DNA of 64,000 bases from Eubacterium plexicaudatum ASF492 (GTDB lineage Bacteria; Bacillota; Clostridia; Lachnospirales; Lachnospiraceae). The position numbers were made by a program, and so were the translations under genes. The stretch lies in assembly GCF_000364225.2 (NCBI RefSeq), contig NZ_AQFT02000001.1, forward strand, positions 3,243,501 through 3,307,500, in the 5' to 3' direction. Shown here one piece after another: positions 39,871 to 50,014 of the stretch; the stretch's first letter is position 1; each line of letters opens with the position of its first letter. Below the pieces are notes generated by a model that ran no database searches, was not told where the DNA came from, and saw only the letters and a list, made by a program, of their open reading frames with translations.

Positions 39871-41338
39871 ATGCACCTCACCTGCCAAAAAATATTTTGA
39901 TTCCATCGGTATCACTCGCCGTTTTATCTCTTGCAGCAAGCGCTTTGCTTATATTGTACACATTTTACGGCAAAAATCATTACCTTTTTACTTATATGCC
40001 TGCCGTATATACGGAAACAGCCGAACAGCTGGATAATCCTTATCGTGGCTGGTACCGGATGTACGGCTATATGCTGTCCGACCGCAAACCTGTTTTTTCG
40101 GAAACAATCCAAAAACAGATCAACGACTCTGCCGATACACAGCTCACTCTGTTGGAAATCAATCTGAATCAATACCGTTTTGGAGATATCTCTGCGTTTG
40201 CGCTTTCTCAGCTGGAAATGATTTTATCTGCCTGGGAGCAGTCAGATCAGCACCTGATTCTGCGTTTTTTATATGACTGGGACGGTAATGCGAAGGAAAG
40301 CGAACCACAGTCGGAACATATCATCATGCGTCATATGGAGCAGACCGCCGAAGTCGTGAACCGCCATACCGCATCCGTTTATATTGTGCAGGGTATTTTT
40401 GTCGGCAGCTACGGAGAAATGCATGGTTCGATACACTTAAGCAGCGAATCCGTGCGTACGCTTGCCGGACATCTGGCAGATGTGCTGGATCCTTCCATTT
40501 ATCTGGCAGTCCGCACACCACAGTACTGGCGTGCAATCAGCAAAAGCTTTGACCCGTTATCCGAAAAAACGGCCTGGGACGGCTCCCTTGCGGCCCGTCT
40601 GGGACTGTTTAACGATGGTATGTTAGGCTCTGTCACCGACCTTGGCACTTACAGTGAATCGGAAAAGCCGCTTCTGCAGGCTGCAGAAAACGCCTCTGAC
40701 TACGCGGTGCGCGGAAACCGCACGGAAGAATTGGACTTTCAGCATATCCTGTGCGATTATGTCCCAAACGGCGGTGAAACGGTTGTCGTCAATCCGCTCA
40801 ACGACTTTTCCTCGGCCATTTCATCTCTTGCGTCCATGCACGTTTCTTATTTAAGCAAATCACATGACGCAAATGTACTGAAAAAATGGGAACATGCCGT
40901 TTATGAAGGCAGCGACTGCTATAACGGCCTGAATGGCCTGGACTATATGGAAAGACATCTTGGCTACCGCTATACGATTACGGATTCCGCCCTTACGTAC
41001 ACCCGAAACGGCAGCGGACCTGCGGTGATTCATCTTACGATTGCAAATACCGGCTTTTCCGGCTGCTACCGTCCGTTTCGTGCCGAACTGCTCCTTCGTC
41101 ATACCCAATCCGGACAATCCGAAACGATTCCGATTGATACGGACACACGCCTCTGGCAATCCGGTTCTCAGGTGACATTAGAAATTCCTTTGGACGGCAG
41201 CAGCTATGAACCGGGTGCATATGATGTTTCGTTCCGTTTAACCGATCCTTCTTCCGGTAAGCAGATTCGGCTCGCCAACGCATTGCCTGCTGACGGGACT
41301 TTCGGATATACGATCGCTGCGTTACAGATTCAAAATAA
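39871..41338 (+). CDS. DUF4832-domain secreted/membrane-anchored protein (two frameshifts)
   Basis: AGAAAGGA precedes ATG at 39871. Adding one A to the A6 run at 39887-39892 gives MHLTCQKNILIPSVSLAVLS leading into a signal-anchor. Near the 3' end one extra A in the run 41332-41335 gives the ending LQIQK and a stop at 41336-41338; uncorrected, the frame would run 330 bases deep into the convergent gene. The restored 489 residues contain NPYRGWYRMYGY, VQGIFVGSYGEMHGS, and LGLFNDGMLGS with ending LGYRYTI, all DUF4832 hallmarks, then a C-terminal beta domain. Related proteins are barrel-type and thought to act on polysaccharide; activity unproven. Confidence 0.8.
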
Positions 41339-42637
41339 TCCGATCCGTACTTTATCATGCCGGCCGGTATTTGCCAGGCAAATCCAGCGGCCGTCCCGTT
41401 TTCTGCGCATCTGTAGAAAGATGTCATATGCGCCGCTTTCTATAATATCTGGAGCAAATCGGCAGCTCAGACAATGTGGCCTATCCGGCATAAAATCCTG
41501 CGGCAGCAAAGGCAGCAGCTGTGTTCCGATCACCCTGCCTTCTGCTTCTGCGGTAATAACGAGCTCCGCTTCTTCCAAAAGTCCCGCAAATCCCGTATTC
41601 TCTATCTCAATTTTCAGATGCAGACCATCCGTTACCCGTCCGGATACTTTGCACACGACCGGCCGATAGCCAAGATGTGCGCCAATATAGTCCGTACCGT
41701 GAACGCCTTTCCAGATGCCCTTTTCATCCCATACCGCGCTGCGCCAGCGTTCCAGACACTTTAGATCGTGCACGGCATTTAAATAACATACATGCCCCTG
41801 TCTCATTTCTGTCACAGCGTTTTTCAATTCTCCCTCTTTGGCTTCCCCGACCGCTTCGCCGCCATAAGGCAGCCTTTTATGCAGCTGCTGTAAAAACAAC
41901 AGTTCATCTTTTCGGCTCCAACTCTCTTCCCACTCCGCTTCGCTCCGCTGTCTGCTTCCGTATGTGCCAAGATCCGAATCCGAACCAAACATCCCGTCGT
42001 TAAAAACACAAACCGGATCAATCGGGTCTGCGCTCCATTCCGCTCCCGGCACCGCATCCCGTTCATGCAATAGCCTCCACTGCAGCGGTGTGCGCACTCC
42101 GATCGGAATGCTGTCCCCTGCCGCTTCCCGCAGCGTTTCCGCCAGAAGCCTCATTTTTTCTTTGGAGAGAAACCGCGAACCGTGCATCTCTCCCCAGCTG
42201 CCGACAAACAATCCCTGCAGCAGCAAAATATGTTCCGCAAACCGACGTACTATATTTCCGATCTGATTCATATGTATGAATATCTGCCGCATCTCATCCG
42301 GCTCTGCGAGCAGGCCCTGTCCGACGTTATCATACGTAAAACGCAGTATCATTTCTTTTTCCGCATTCCGGAAAAAACGCAGCAGCCGTTCCAGCTGTTC
42401 GAGCGCTTCCTGCGAAATCTCACGGCTGCGAAACGCTCCGATTACGATAACCGCCTGTACCAGTGTTTCATCCTCCTGCAGACACAGATTCAGTTCATCA
42501 AAATTAATCTGCCGTTCCAAAAAAAATGTATAAATCCGGCACCAGCCGCACGCCGGATTCGTCAGCCGATCCGTGCTTTCCGAAAGCCGCACACGCTGAA
42601 ATCTCCCTCTTCCTCTGACAGGCAGCCTCATTGCCAT
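41330..42637 (-). CDS. DUF4832-domain protein, paralogue of the convergent gene
   Basis: A 435-residue protein with the same landmarks as its convergent neighbour: NPACGWCRIYTFF, LLLQGLFVGSWGEMHGS, VFNDGMFGSDSDLGTYG and LGYRPVV, then a C-terminal beta-sandwich. It has no signal peptide, so it is probably cytoplasmic, unlike the plus-strand copy. The start at 42637 follows GAGAGGGGT. It closes the minus-strand exopolysaccharide operon, 32 bases after the GT2 gene. A barrel-type glycan-processing role at the synthase is a guess. Confidence 0.85.
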   Translation of the reverse strand: MAMRLPVRGRGRFQRVRLSESTDRLTNPACGWCRIYTFFLERQINFDELNLCLQEDETLVQAVIVIGAFRSREISQEALEQLERLLRFFRNAEKEMILRFTYDNVGQGLLAEPDEMRQIFIHMNQIGNIVRRFAEHILLLQGLFVGSWGEMHGSRFLSKEKMRLLAETLREAAGDSIPIGVRTPLQWRLLHERDAVPGAEWSADPIDPVCVFNDGMFGSDSDLGTYGSRQRSEAEWEESWSRKDELLFLQQLHKRLPYGGEAVGEAKEGELKNAVTEMRQGHVCYLNAVHDLKCLERWRSAVWDEKGIWKGVHGTDYIGAHLGYRPVVCKVSGRVTDGLHLKIEIENTGFAGLLEEAELVITAEAEGRVIGTQLLPLLPQDFMPDRPHCLSCRFAPDIIESGAYDIFLQMRRKRDGRWICLANTGRHDKVRIGLF

Positions 42638-42668
42638 ACCCCTCTCTTTCTATTCTATTATTCCGGTA

Positions 42669-43459
42669 TCAATCATAAATCTTATCTCCGCGGCTGCCCG
42701 CATCCGACTTTGAAATCCTGATCCGCACGGCCACCGCCAGCATACTGAAAAACATTCGAAACATATAGATAAAAGGCTTAAATCCCGAATGCATACTTTT
42801 TCCTGTCGTCCTTGGATGCATCACCGCCGGAATTTCCCGAATGTGAAATCCGAGCAGCAGCATCTGCAAAATCATATTGGCATCCGGATATTTGTCGTCA
42901 AAGTGACCGTATCTGGAATAATACAGCACGGCGTTCCAACTCAGTCCCTGCAGTCCGGTCGTCGTATCGGTAATCCATCTGCCTGAAAACAGACGAATCA
43001 TCCACCGAAACAGTCCGGATGCAAGCCGCTTTTGAAACGTTGTAGGGTATACGCCGCTGCCCTGCATATATCTGGAACAAAGAACCATATCCGGCGTTTC
43101 ACCTTTTTCGTCTTTCGTTGTAAGCGCTTCGTAAATCTGCGGAATATTGCAGACGTCATGCTGCCCGTCCGCATCCATTTGTATAACATAGCGATACCCA
43201 CGCCGGATTGCATATTTATATCCAAGCTGAAGGGCGCTTCCATAGCCCAGATTAAATACGTGCGTCACAAGCAGATACTTGGACTTATTTCGTTTTACAA
43301 TCCAGTTTGTCTCGTCCGCAGACGCGTCATTCATAACAAGCACATCCGCGAACACACGTATTTGCGGTTTGTCGAGATCTTCCAGTACCTTTTTAATATT
43401 TTTCTCTTCGTTATATGCCGGAATAATAATCAGCACGTCCTTATCGACTCTTTTCCCAT
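42669..43459 (-). CDS. Family 2 glycosyltransferase (one frameshift near the start)
   Basis: The protein is a DPM1/GT2-type transferase: LIIIPAYNEEKNIKKVL, VLVMNDASADET, the DXD-equivalent QMDADGQHD, and GLQGLSW..YSRYGHFDDKYPDANM near the acceptor side. No membrane domain is fused. A GTG at 43436 would start it, but adding one base to the T4 run 43451-43454 extends it to an ATG at 43459 with GGAG upstream (MGKRVDKDVL), which looks right. It is downstream of the GT4 gene and probably adds a sugar to lipid or polymer. Confidence 0.85.
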
Positions 43460-43492
43460 ATACATATCTCCATTGGATTTCCCTGCCATTTC

Positions 43493-44700
43493 CTACAAAA
43501 GCATCCGTATCAGCTGTTCCGGCTGTTCTTCCTGTGCTTTCACACGCTGCGCAGCCGCTCTGCCCAGTCGTTCCCGCTGTTCTCTGTCAGGGAGAAGCTC
43601 ACGGATACCGGCCGCTATACTCTCCGGTGTCAGCCGGCACAGTCTGCCATCTGTCCCTTCCCGAATCTGCCCGCGGTTTCCGGCACAATCCGAAGCCAGA
43701 ATGGCACATCCAAGCGTCTGCGCCTCCTGTATCGCCATACTTCGCCCTTCATACCGCGTTGCATGTACATACAGGTCACATCGCCTGTAGTACGGAAACG
43801 GATTGTCCACCGCACCAAGAAAAATAAAATCTTCTCTTAATCCAAGCTCCGCACGCTGCCTTTCCAGTACGGCACGCTGATCACCTTCACCAAGTACATA
43901 CCAGCGCACCGCTGGTCCTTCCTTCTTTAACAACGCCATCGCCTGCAGCGCAATGTCAAACGCTTTCGCAACGGTAAGCCTGCCGACTGTTAAAATAACA
44001 TATCCATGAAAATCTCCTGTAAAGTTCACCTGCTTCTCTGCAAGCATCCGAATTCGCTCCTGGTTCAGCAGATTGTAAAAAATACCCGTCTTCCCTTCAT
44101 ACTCCGGATAGATTTGCAAAAACGCATCCCGTACCGCTTCCGATATGGCAAAAATACGTTCAAATGCTTCATAACACTCCTGGTCCATCTGTTTGGCATA
44201 TCCGGCGCGGCGGTAATCCGTATGGATAAATGCCACCTTTTTGTCAGCTTTTATATGATCCGCCGTAAAATAGGTCGCTCCCCCTTCCAGATATGCCACA
44301 GCCAGATCATACGATTCTTCCGGGCGCCATGCACCATCAGACAGGATTCTCCAAAACAGCTTGTCCGGCGAAAATGCTGCCGTACTACGGTTTTTGACCA
44401 GTGCAGCCAGGGCGCGCAACATAGACGCTGTTTTTTTACAAACATTCCCATTTCTGAAAAACACGCCAATACTGTTTTAGCCATTTCCAATCTGCCCTTT
44501 GCAGAAAGCACGGAACAATTTCTATAATTTTTATTTAATAATTTTACACCATCCGGAAGCCGATCTGCCAGCTCTCCCTGTGCAAGCATGACATACAATG
44601 ATATTTCACAGCCATCCCGGCTGAGCCTGCGAAGAAGCTCTAATAATGCCGTTTCCGCTCCGCCAAGTCCGAGTGTATTAATGACAAACAGTATTTTCAT
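43493..44700 (-). CDS. Family 4 glycosyltransferase (one frameshift)
   Basis: The gene begins MKILFVINTLGLGGAETALLELL, the standard GT4 acceptor-side loop, with a 4-base overlap with the DUF2304 gene upstream. A one-base gain in the A5/T5 run at 44457-44461 restores VLACFFRNGNVCKKTA and a 402-residue protein. The donor half has ILTVGRLTVAKAFDIAL, VLGEGDQRAVLE, FLGAVDNPFPYY and the E-x7-E motif in EGRSMAIQEAQTLGC. It presumably transfers a sugar during assembly of the same surface polymer. Confidence 0.88.
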
Positions 44701-45068
44701 AAGTTCTGCATGTCCTTCCGGTCATTTAATTCATTTAATATACTTTCATTTTCCTGGTTCAGCAAAGATACGTGCATCGCCAGTTCCTGATTTTTTCGCA
44801 GCAGCTGGGATACGAGACTGCTGATATAAAACGCCGAAAATAAAAAAGCTGCTCCTGCCAGTAAAAAGGCACTGACCGCCTCTTTCGGCACTACGTAAAT
44901 CCATGCGTTCAACCCTGGCACAAAAGCACACAAAATCAACAGCACTCCAAGAAACAACCATAAAATGCCAATGCCTTCCGTTACTTTCTGATAAACAAAA
45001 GACATAAAATCAATGACGAGAAGCATAATACCGATCCATGCAACCGCCAGCTGCAATACGTCACTCAT
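44697..45068 (-). CDS. DUF2304-like small membrane protein
   Basis: A 123-residue protein with three or four hydrophobic helices (AVAWIGIMLLVIDFMSFVY, GILWLFLGVLLILCAFVPG, AFLLAGAAFLFSAFYI) followed by a coiled-coil tail (LLRKNQELAMHVSLLNQEN). DUF2304 proteins often sit beside glycosyltransferases and flippase-like genes. GGAGGG precedes the ATG at 45068, which overlaps the pelG stop by eight bases. It is probably a partner of the synthase or of the following GT4. Confidence 0.8.
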   Translation of the reverse strand: MSDVLQLAVAWIGIMLLVIDFMSFVYQKVTEGIGILWLFLGVLLILCAFVPGLNAWIYVVPKEAVSAFLLAGAAFLFSAFYISSLVSQLLRKNQELAMHVSLLNQENESILNELNDRKDMQNL

Positions 45069-46539
45069 TTTTGCCTGACCCTCCTCTGCCTTCATGCACC
45101 ATATGGGCATCGTATACTTTTGACGACTCCGCAAGACCATATTTGACTTCGATCAGAGTCCCTCTGCAGAATATGTGCACATCCATATGACGTTCTACCC
45201 ACCGCAGCCTCATATATGCAACTGTCCAGCCGACGAACGCACCTGCGACAACACCCACGCCATACCAGCGCTGCGACAATCCGCAGGCATAATAGCTCAA
45301 AATGCCCGTTGTAATCATAAAACTAATCGCAGTCAGCATAGCTCCCATATTATCATTAAAATAATATAAAAATATAATTTCCGCATACATCACAAACAAA
45401 ATAAAATATCCTGCCGCCAGACATGGATAAATACGCATTACCGCTCCGGAAATACCATACTGCGGCAGCAAAACCATGCACAGCAGAAATACAATTACCG
45501 TGATTATAAACTGGATACGCACCAGACTCAGCAGTTCCGATGCCAGCTGACGGAACATCCGCCTGCGGCATTTTTCAATATCCGCCCCGCGCCCGCCAAT
45601 CACAGCTTCGGAATACGCCTTGTATTTCTCATGAAAATTCATCTCTATTCTGGCAATAAAAATAACGGTTGCCGAAATATTCGTAAACATTGCAATACAG
45701 GTAGCCATATCATATGACGGCGCACATACAAAACTATCGGCTACAACCATCCGCAGATCGGTCTGCCAGTAGACAAAATTATGAATATACAGCCCCAACG
45801 TATAAGCGAAATTTGTAACAACAAGCGAAAAAAACCTTTTAAAATAAACAAGCACGGGTTTATAACGTCCACTGTTTTTCTTAAAGTAATATTTTACCGC
45901 TGCAAGCTCCATGCAGGCCGTACTGAAAAATCCGATTGTGAGAGCCAGCAGCATCGCCCCCGGCACGCTCATATGCAGCACCCGGACAAATAAGAGCGAC
46001 AGTACAAACGCTTCCGCCATCCCGATAAGAAAAAACAGAGAAATTCTGCCATAATCTTTGCAGATCGACAAATACAGCATGGCATAAAAAACGAGCACCA
46101 GCGACACATAGCCGCAAAACCCCGTAAATACGTATAAAATTTCCACATGCCCGACGACATGTTCCCATACACAAAACGGTATTCCAAACAATATGCTGAA
46201 ACACACATTTAACAGCAGCCCCACGTAAAAACAGGGCAGAATATCGTCAAACCGCTCTTCATAAATGACATCTGACAGATACCTGGACAGCACCGCATTA
46301 AACGGGGCTGTCGTAAGCAGAGAAAAAATGAAAATATACAAAAGCGTTGCGGAAAACAGTTCTCTTCCTGCATAGCCGATTGTCTCAAACTCCAATACCC
46401 TGCTCATGAAAAGCACATTTCCGATAATTACAAACATCGGTGTAACGGTTACACCCGCACTATAACCGACCCCGATCACATTGGATAAAATCGTGCCCCT
46501 TCCAAAAATCCGATTTAACTGAAATCCTATTCCAGCCAT
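45061..46539 (-). CDS. pelG: Pel exopolysaccharide transporter-like membrane protein PelG
   Basis: A 492-residue protein with about twelve membrane segments. The N-terminus MAGIGFQLNRIFGRGTI is the diagnostic PelG start, and SATLLYIFIFSLLTTAPFNAVLSRYLSD follows. PelG is the MOP-superfamily transporter that moves Pel across the inner membrane with PelD, PelE and PelF. The ATG at 46539 lies within the 3' end of pelF, behind AAAGGGGAG, so the two are translationally coupled. The length matches known PelG proteins. Confidence 0.93.
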   Translation of the reverse strand: MAGIGFQLNRIFGRGTILSNVIGVGYSAGVTVTPMFVIIGNVLFMSRVLEFETIGYAGRELFSATLLYIFIFSLLTTAPFNAVLSRYLSDVIYEERFDDILPCFYVGLLLNVCFSILFGIPFCVWEHVVGHVEILYVFTGFCGYVSLVLVFYAMLYLSICKDYGRISLFFLIGMAEAFVLSLLFVRVLHMSVPGAMLLALTIGFFSTACMELAAVKYYFKKNSGRYKPVLVYFKRFFSLVVTNFAYTLGLYIHNFVYWQTDLRMVVADSFVCAPSYDMATCIAMFTNISATVIFIARIEMNFHEKYKAYSEAVIGGRGADIEKCRRRMFRQLASELLSLVRIQFIITVIVFLLCMVLLPQYGISGAVMRIYPCLAAGYFILFVMYAEIIFLYYFNDNMGAMLTAISFMITTGILSYYACGLSQRWYGVGVVAGAFVGWTVAYMRLRWVERHMDVHIFCRGTLIEVKYGLAESSKVYDAHMVHEGRGGSGKNE

Positions 46540-48198
46540 GGCACACTCCCCTTTCCCCATTCTTCTCCGTTCGTCTTGCATGTACGGACATCAACGTTGA
46601 GTCCCGCATTTGCCGCAAACGCTTTGTAAATGTCCGCATATGCCGCCTGCATATGTTCAATCCGATATTTGTACATCAGACGCCGGTACCCGTTTTCCCC
46701 CATCCGCTTGCGCTTGTTCGCATCCCCTGCCAGCTCCAGCATCGCCTGGGAAATCTCATCCATGTTCATAATATGCGTCAGTATCCCGGCCGGTCCGAAA
46801 CAATCATCCTCTCCGAAAATCAGTCCGGAGCAGTTCCCGACATCTGTCGCGATAACCGGACGATGCGCCGCATAACTCTCCAGTATTGTTAACGGCTGTC
46901 CCTCACTGACACTCGTTAAGATCGTAACGTCCATCCGCCCGATATAATCTCTGACATCAATCCGCCCGGTAAACACAATATCCCGAATGTGCAGCGTTTC
47001 CACAAGATCAAAACATTCCTGCGCATATGCCGGATCCTCATCCACAGGACCCATAATCCACAGTTTTAATTTCGGCTGCCGTTCTTTTGCATATCCAAAC
47101 GCCTGTATCATCGTTTTCACATCTTTAATGGGTGTCACACGCAGCACCGCCCCAATGTTGATATACTTTTTATCCTCTTGGGTTTTCTGCGGCAAATCTT
47201 CCATCCTTTTTGTATCAATGCCGTTTGGCGTCACCATCGTCTTTTCCGCCGGACACCCCAGTTCGATCTGCAGCTGTCTTGCATGCTCATACAGGCTCGT
47301 CACCAGATCCGCTTCGGCATAGGCCAGTCCGGACATCTTTCGAAACTGGTCAATCCATATGTTTTTATAAATGCCGCCGACCCATTTAGCCTTAATCAGC
47401 TCTTCTTCCCGTTCTCTGGTATAAATGCCATGTTCGGAAATCAAAATCCGGCTTCCATGCAGATCTTTTGCCATACATCCGAGCACTCCGGCATATCCGG
47501 TCGCTACACAGTGGTACAAATCCGCCTGCGGCACGTTCATTTTCAGTACAAAAAAAGCGGCAGATAAATGGAACGCATTGTCCATAAAAATCCGAAAATA
47601 CAATCTGGCTATACTGCAGATCATAGCAGTCTCTGACGGCACGATAAAAATCCTCCCCCATCAAAAGATCATTTAACGAAACGTTTCTCTTTCTAAAAAT
47701 TCCAAATAATATATGCCAATTTATATGCTGATTTAATATCAGACATCGCAATGCCCGGTATTCTTTTTCCGACAGGTGCAGGCTGCTTATGCCTTCCTTG
47801 CGCTTGCGGACCCAATCCACATCTTCCAGATACACCTCATGCACTTGCGTCAGATTGTCCGGCAGCTCATACACAAATTTTCCACGCATGGAACGATTCG
47901 CCACGATTGTCAGCAGGATAAACTCCATATTGGGAAACGAATGAATCAGACTGTGAATCCAGCCGGAAACACCTCCTACCACATACGGATAACATCCCTC
48001 TGCCACAATGCACACCCGCATGTTCTGTCCGGTTCCCGCACCTATCGCATATTTATAATCCGCTATTTCCGTTTCCGTATCATACACGGAATCCTCAGGT
48101 CCATACCGATAATCGTTCGGATCACTCAGTTCACGGTCATCGTACTTATAATCCGCCATATCATCCGTATACAAATAATCTTTTTCATCATCACTCAT
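46527..48198 (-). CDS. pelF: Pel-type glycosyltransferase PelF (two frameshifts)
   Basis: Adding one base at each of the runs 47586-47590 and 47550-47556 yields a 557-residue GT4 protein with the PelF-specific middle SDFLWTMRSIYLPLFFVLKM and ADLYHCVATGYAGVLG. The signature start MRVCIVAEGCYPYVVGGVSGW lies about 60 residues in. Ahead of it is an unusual acidic, Tyr-rich extension (repeats like ADYKYDD, NDYRYG). The donor site has VLRVTPIKDVKTMIQAF, VFTGRIDVRDYIG and SEGQPLTILESYA. PelF polymerises the sugar chain in the cytoplasm using UDP-sugars. Confidence 0.92.
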
Positions 48199-48204
48199 AT
48201 CCGA

Positions 48205-50012
48205 TTACTCCTGCCTGTCCGCACTGTTGTCATAAAATATCGGCTTCGTTTCTTCACCGACCGTAATGGTAACATGATCCTGCGTTGCCTGCACAAGCCA
48301 GTCTCCCTGCACAAGCCTTTCATATTGCGCTCCCTGCACATCCTTTACCGTTTCTCCATGCAGACATAAAAGAAAAAACGCCTCGCTGTCGAAATTTTCC
48401 AATTCCAGATGAATCACATCCCCGTCCCGTTCGTGTGTATCACGCAGCGCCAGAAATCTGCGGATACGCAGATCACTTTCTGCCAGTGTTGTAGCTGCAA
48501 AGCTTTCATAATCTTTCCAATACGTATTCACATTTCCGGAAAAAACATCGTAAAGCTTCTCCCATGTATCGTCTTCCGACTGTGGATATAAAATCCGGTT
48601 CATGTCAACGGCAATGCAGGAATAACCAAGCGCCGTTTCCATGCTGTTCAGCCGCAGATCGTCATAAAACGTATGCTCATTCCATCCATTATGCGTTATA
48701 AGCTGTTTTATTATATTTTGATTATAATAACCGACTAACAAATCCGCATGATCATAGTCTGTCAATATTGTACGTACATTGCTTAACGTTCCGCCATACG
48801 GCATCTGTTCGGTATGCCCGTTGCCCGCGCCTGCTCCCTGATAAACGGAAAGAAATTCATAATCCGGAAGCACCTTATTTATATAATCATAATCATATTT
48901 TCCCGTAATACTTTCGGAAATTCCGGCTTCTACAAACCGTTCCTGCAGCAACTTCATATGTGAAACAAGCCTGTTCGAATCCGGTCCGGCATGGTCCGTA
49001 TGATTTTGCTGCGGTTCCAGCATACAGGTCATTTTCTTTTTGCTTTTTTCCATCGTTACGAACAGACCCGGCCAGACCAGATCCTGGAATACCGCCTGCG
49101 GCGTGCGGCTGTATAAACGCATCATCTCTTCTTCATTACCGCAGGCAGGCGCCGGATCATTTAATACAACGAGATTTTGCGCATTGATAATCGGATACAG
49201 CGCATAGGAATCTGCCTCATACATCATTCCTTCCAAAAAGCCGATTCCGACATTCCCATAAATATAATCACCATTTACAATAAAGACTCTGGCCTCTCCG
49301 ATACTGTTTCGCCAGATAAGGGCCGCAGCCTCTTCCTTTTTTGCCGATATTCCTGCCATATAGGTCTTTGTTCCCGATGCCAGCCGACACCATGGAACGC
49401 CGAACTCCTTATTCTGCCCGGTTTTTCCCCATAAATCGTCCTGTTTGTATAATTTTTCTCCGCCCAGCAGCAGCCCTGCGTATAAATGAATCCCTTCAAC
49501 CCGGATGTCATCCGGCGGTATTTCCCGAATGCCCATCAGTTTTTTCAGCTGCGTATGCTGTCTTAGCTGCTGCCGATCCGGCAGCCCACAGAAAATCAAA
49601 TGCACACCGTTTTTCGCCAGTGTTTCCAGCTGCGGCGTATCTTTTTTATACGCAGGCAGTCGGAATCTATTACAACCACGTCCGGCATCCGCTCATTGTC
49701 AAACGAACAGTCTAAAAGCCGCGGATAAGCCTCCACATAGCGTTTGGAGCAGGCACACCATTGTCTGACAGCGCTTCCGACTGCATGGTCTGTCAGATCT
49801 CCGATCAGCACAACGTATCTTCCTGTCTTTTGCGCCTCTTTTTTCGATATGGCTACATCTGACCGACGGTCCCATTCCGTCTTCGTTGTATTGGCATATG
49901 CATTGCTGCCATAATCATACATCCGCTCTCTGAGCGCTTCCGGCGCCTGGAACATAACCAGCAGCACCAGCATAATCAATGTTATGGTAAAAAAATTTCT
50001 GCGGGATACCAT
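48205..50012 (-). CDS. DUF2194-like exported protein in the PelA position (one frameshift)
   Basis: The gene opens MVSRRNFFTITLIMLVLLVMF, a membrane anchor, behind AAGGAG. One base added to the T6 run at 49642-49647 restores DCLRIKKDTPQLETLAKNG and a 602-residue protein. The first half resembles a glutamine-amidotransferase-like fold (VVLIGDLTD, VVVIDSDCL, LIFCGLPD). The second half, from about residue 370, reads like a barrel (SNVRTILTDYDHADLL, DLRLNSMETALGYSCIAVDMN). I recall DUF2194 proteins in this slot of Gram-positive pel loci, possibly replacing PelA, but this assignment is tentative. Confidence 0.7.
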
Positions 50013-50014
50013 AC

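Noticed and set aside
48205..49605. Separate gene starting within the DUF2194-like protein
   Set aside because: The two frames join smoothly if one base is added at 49642-49647, and no ribosome site precedes the second frame.
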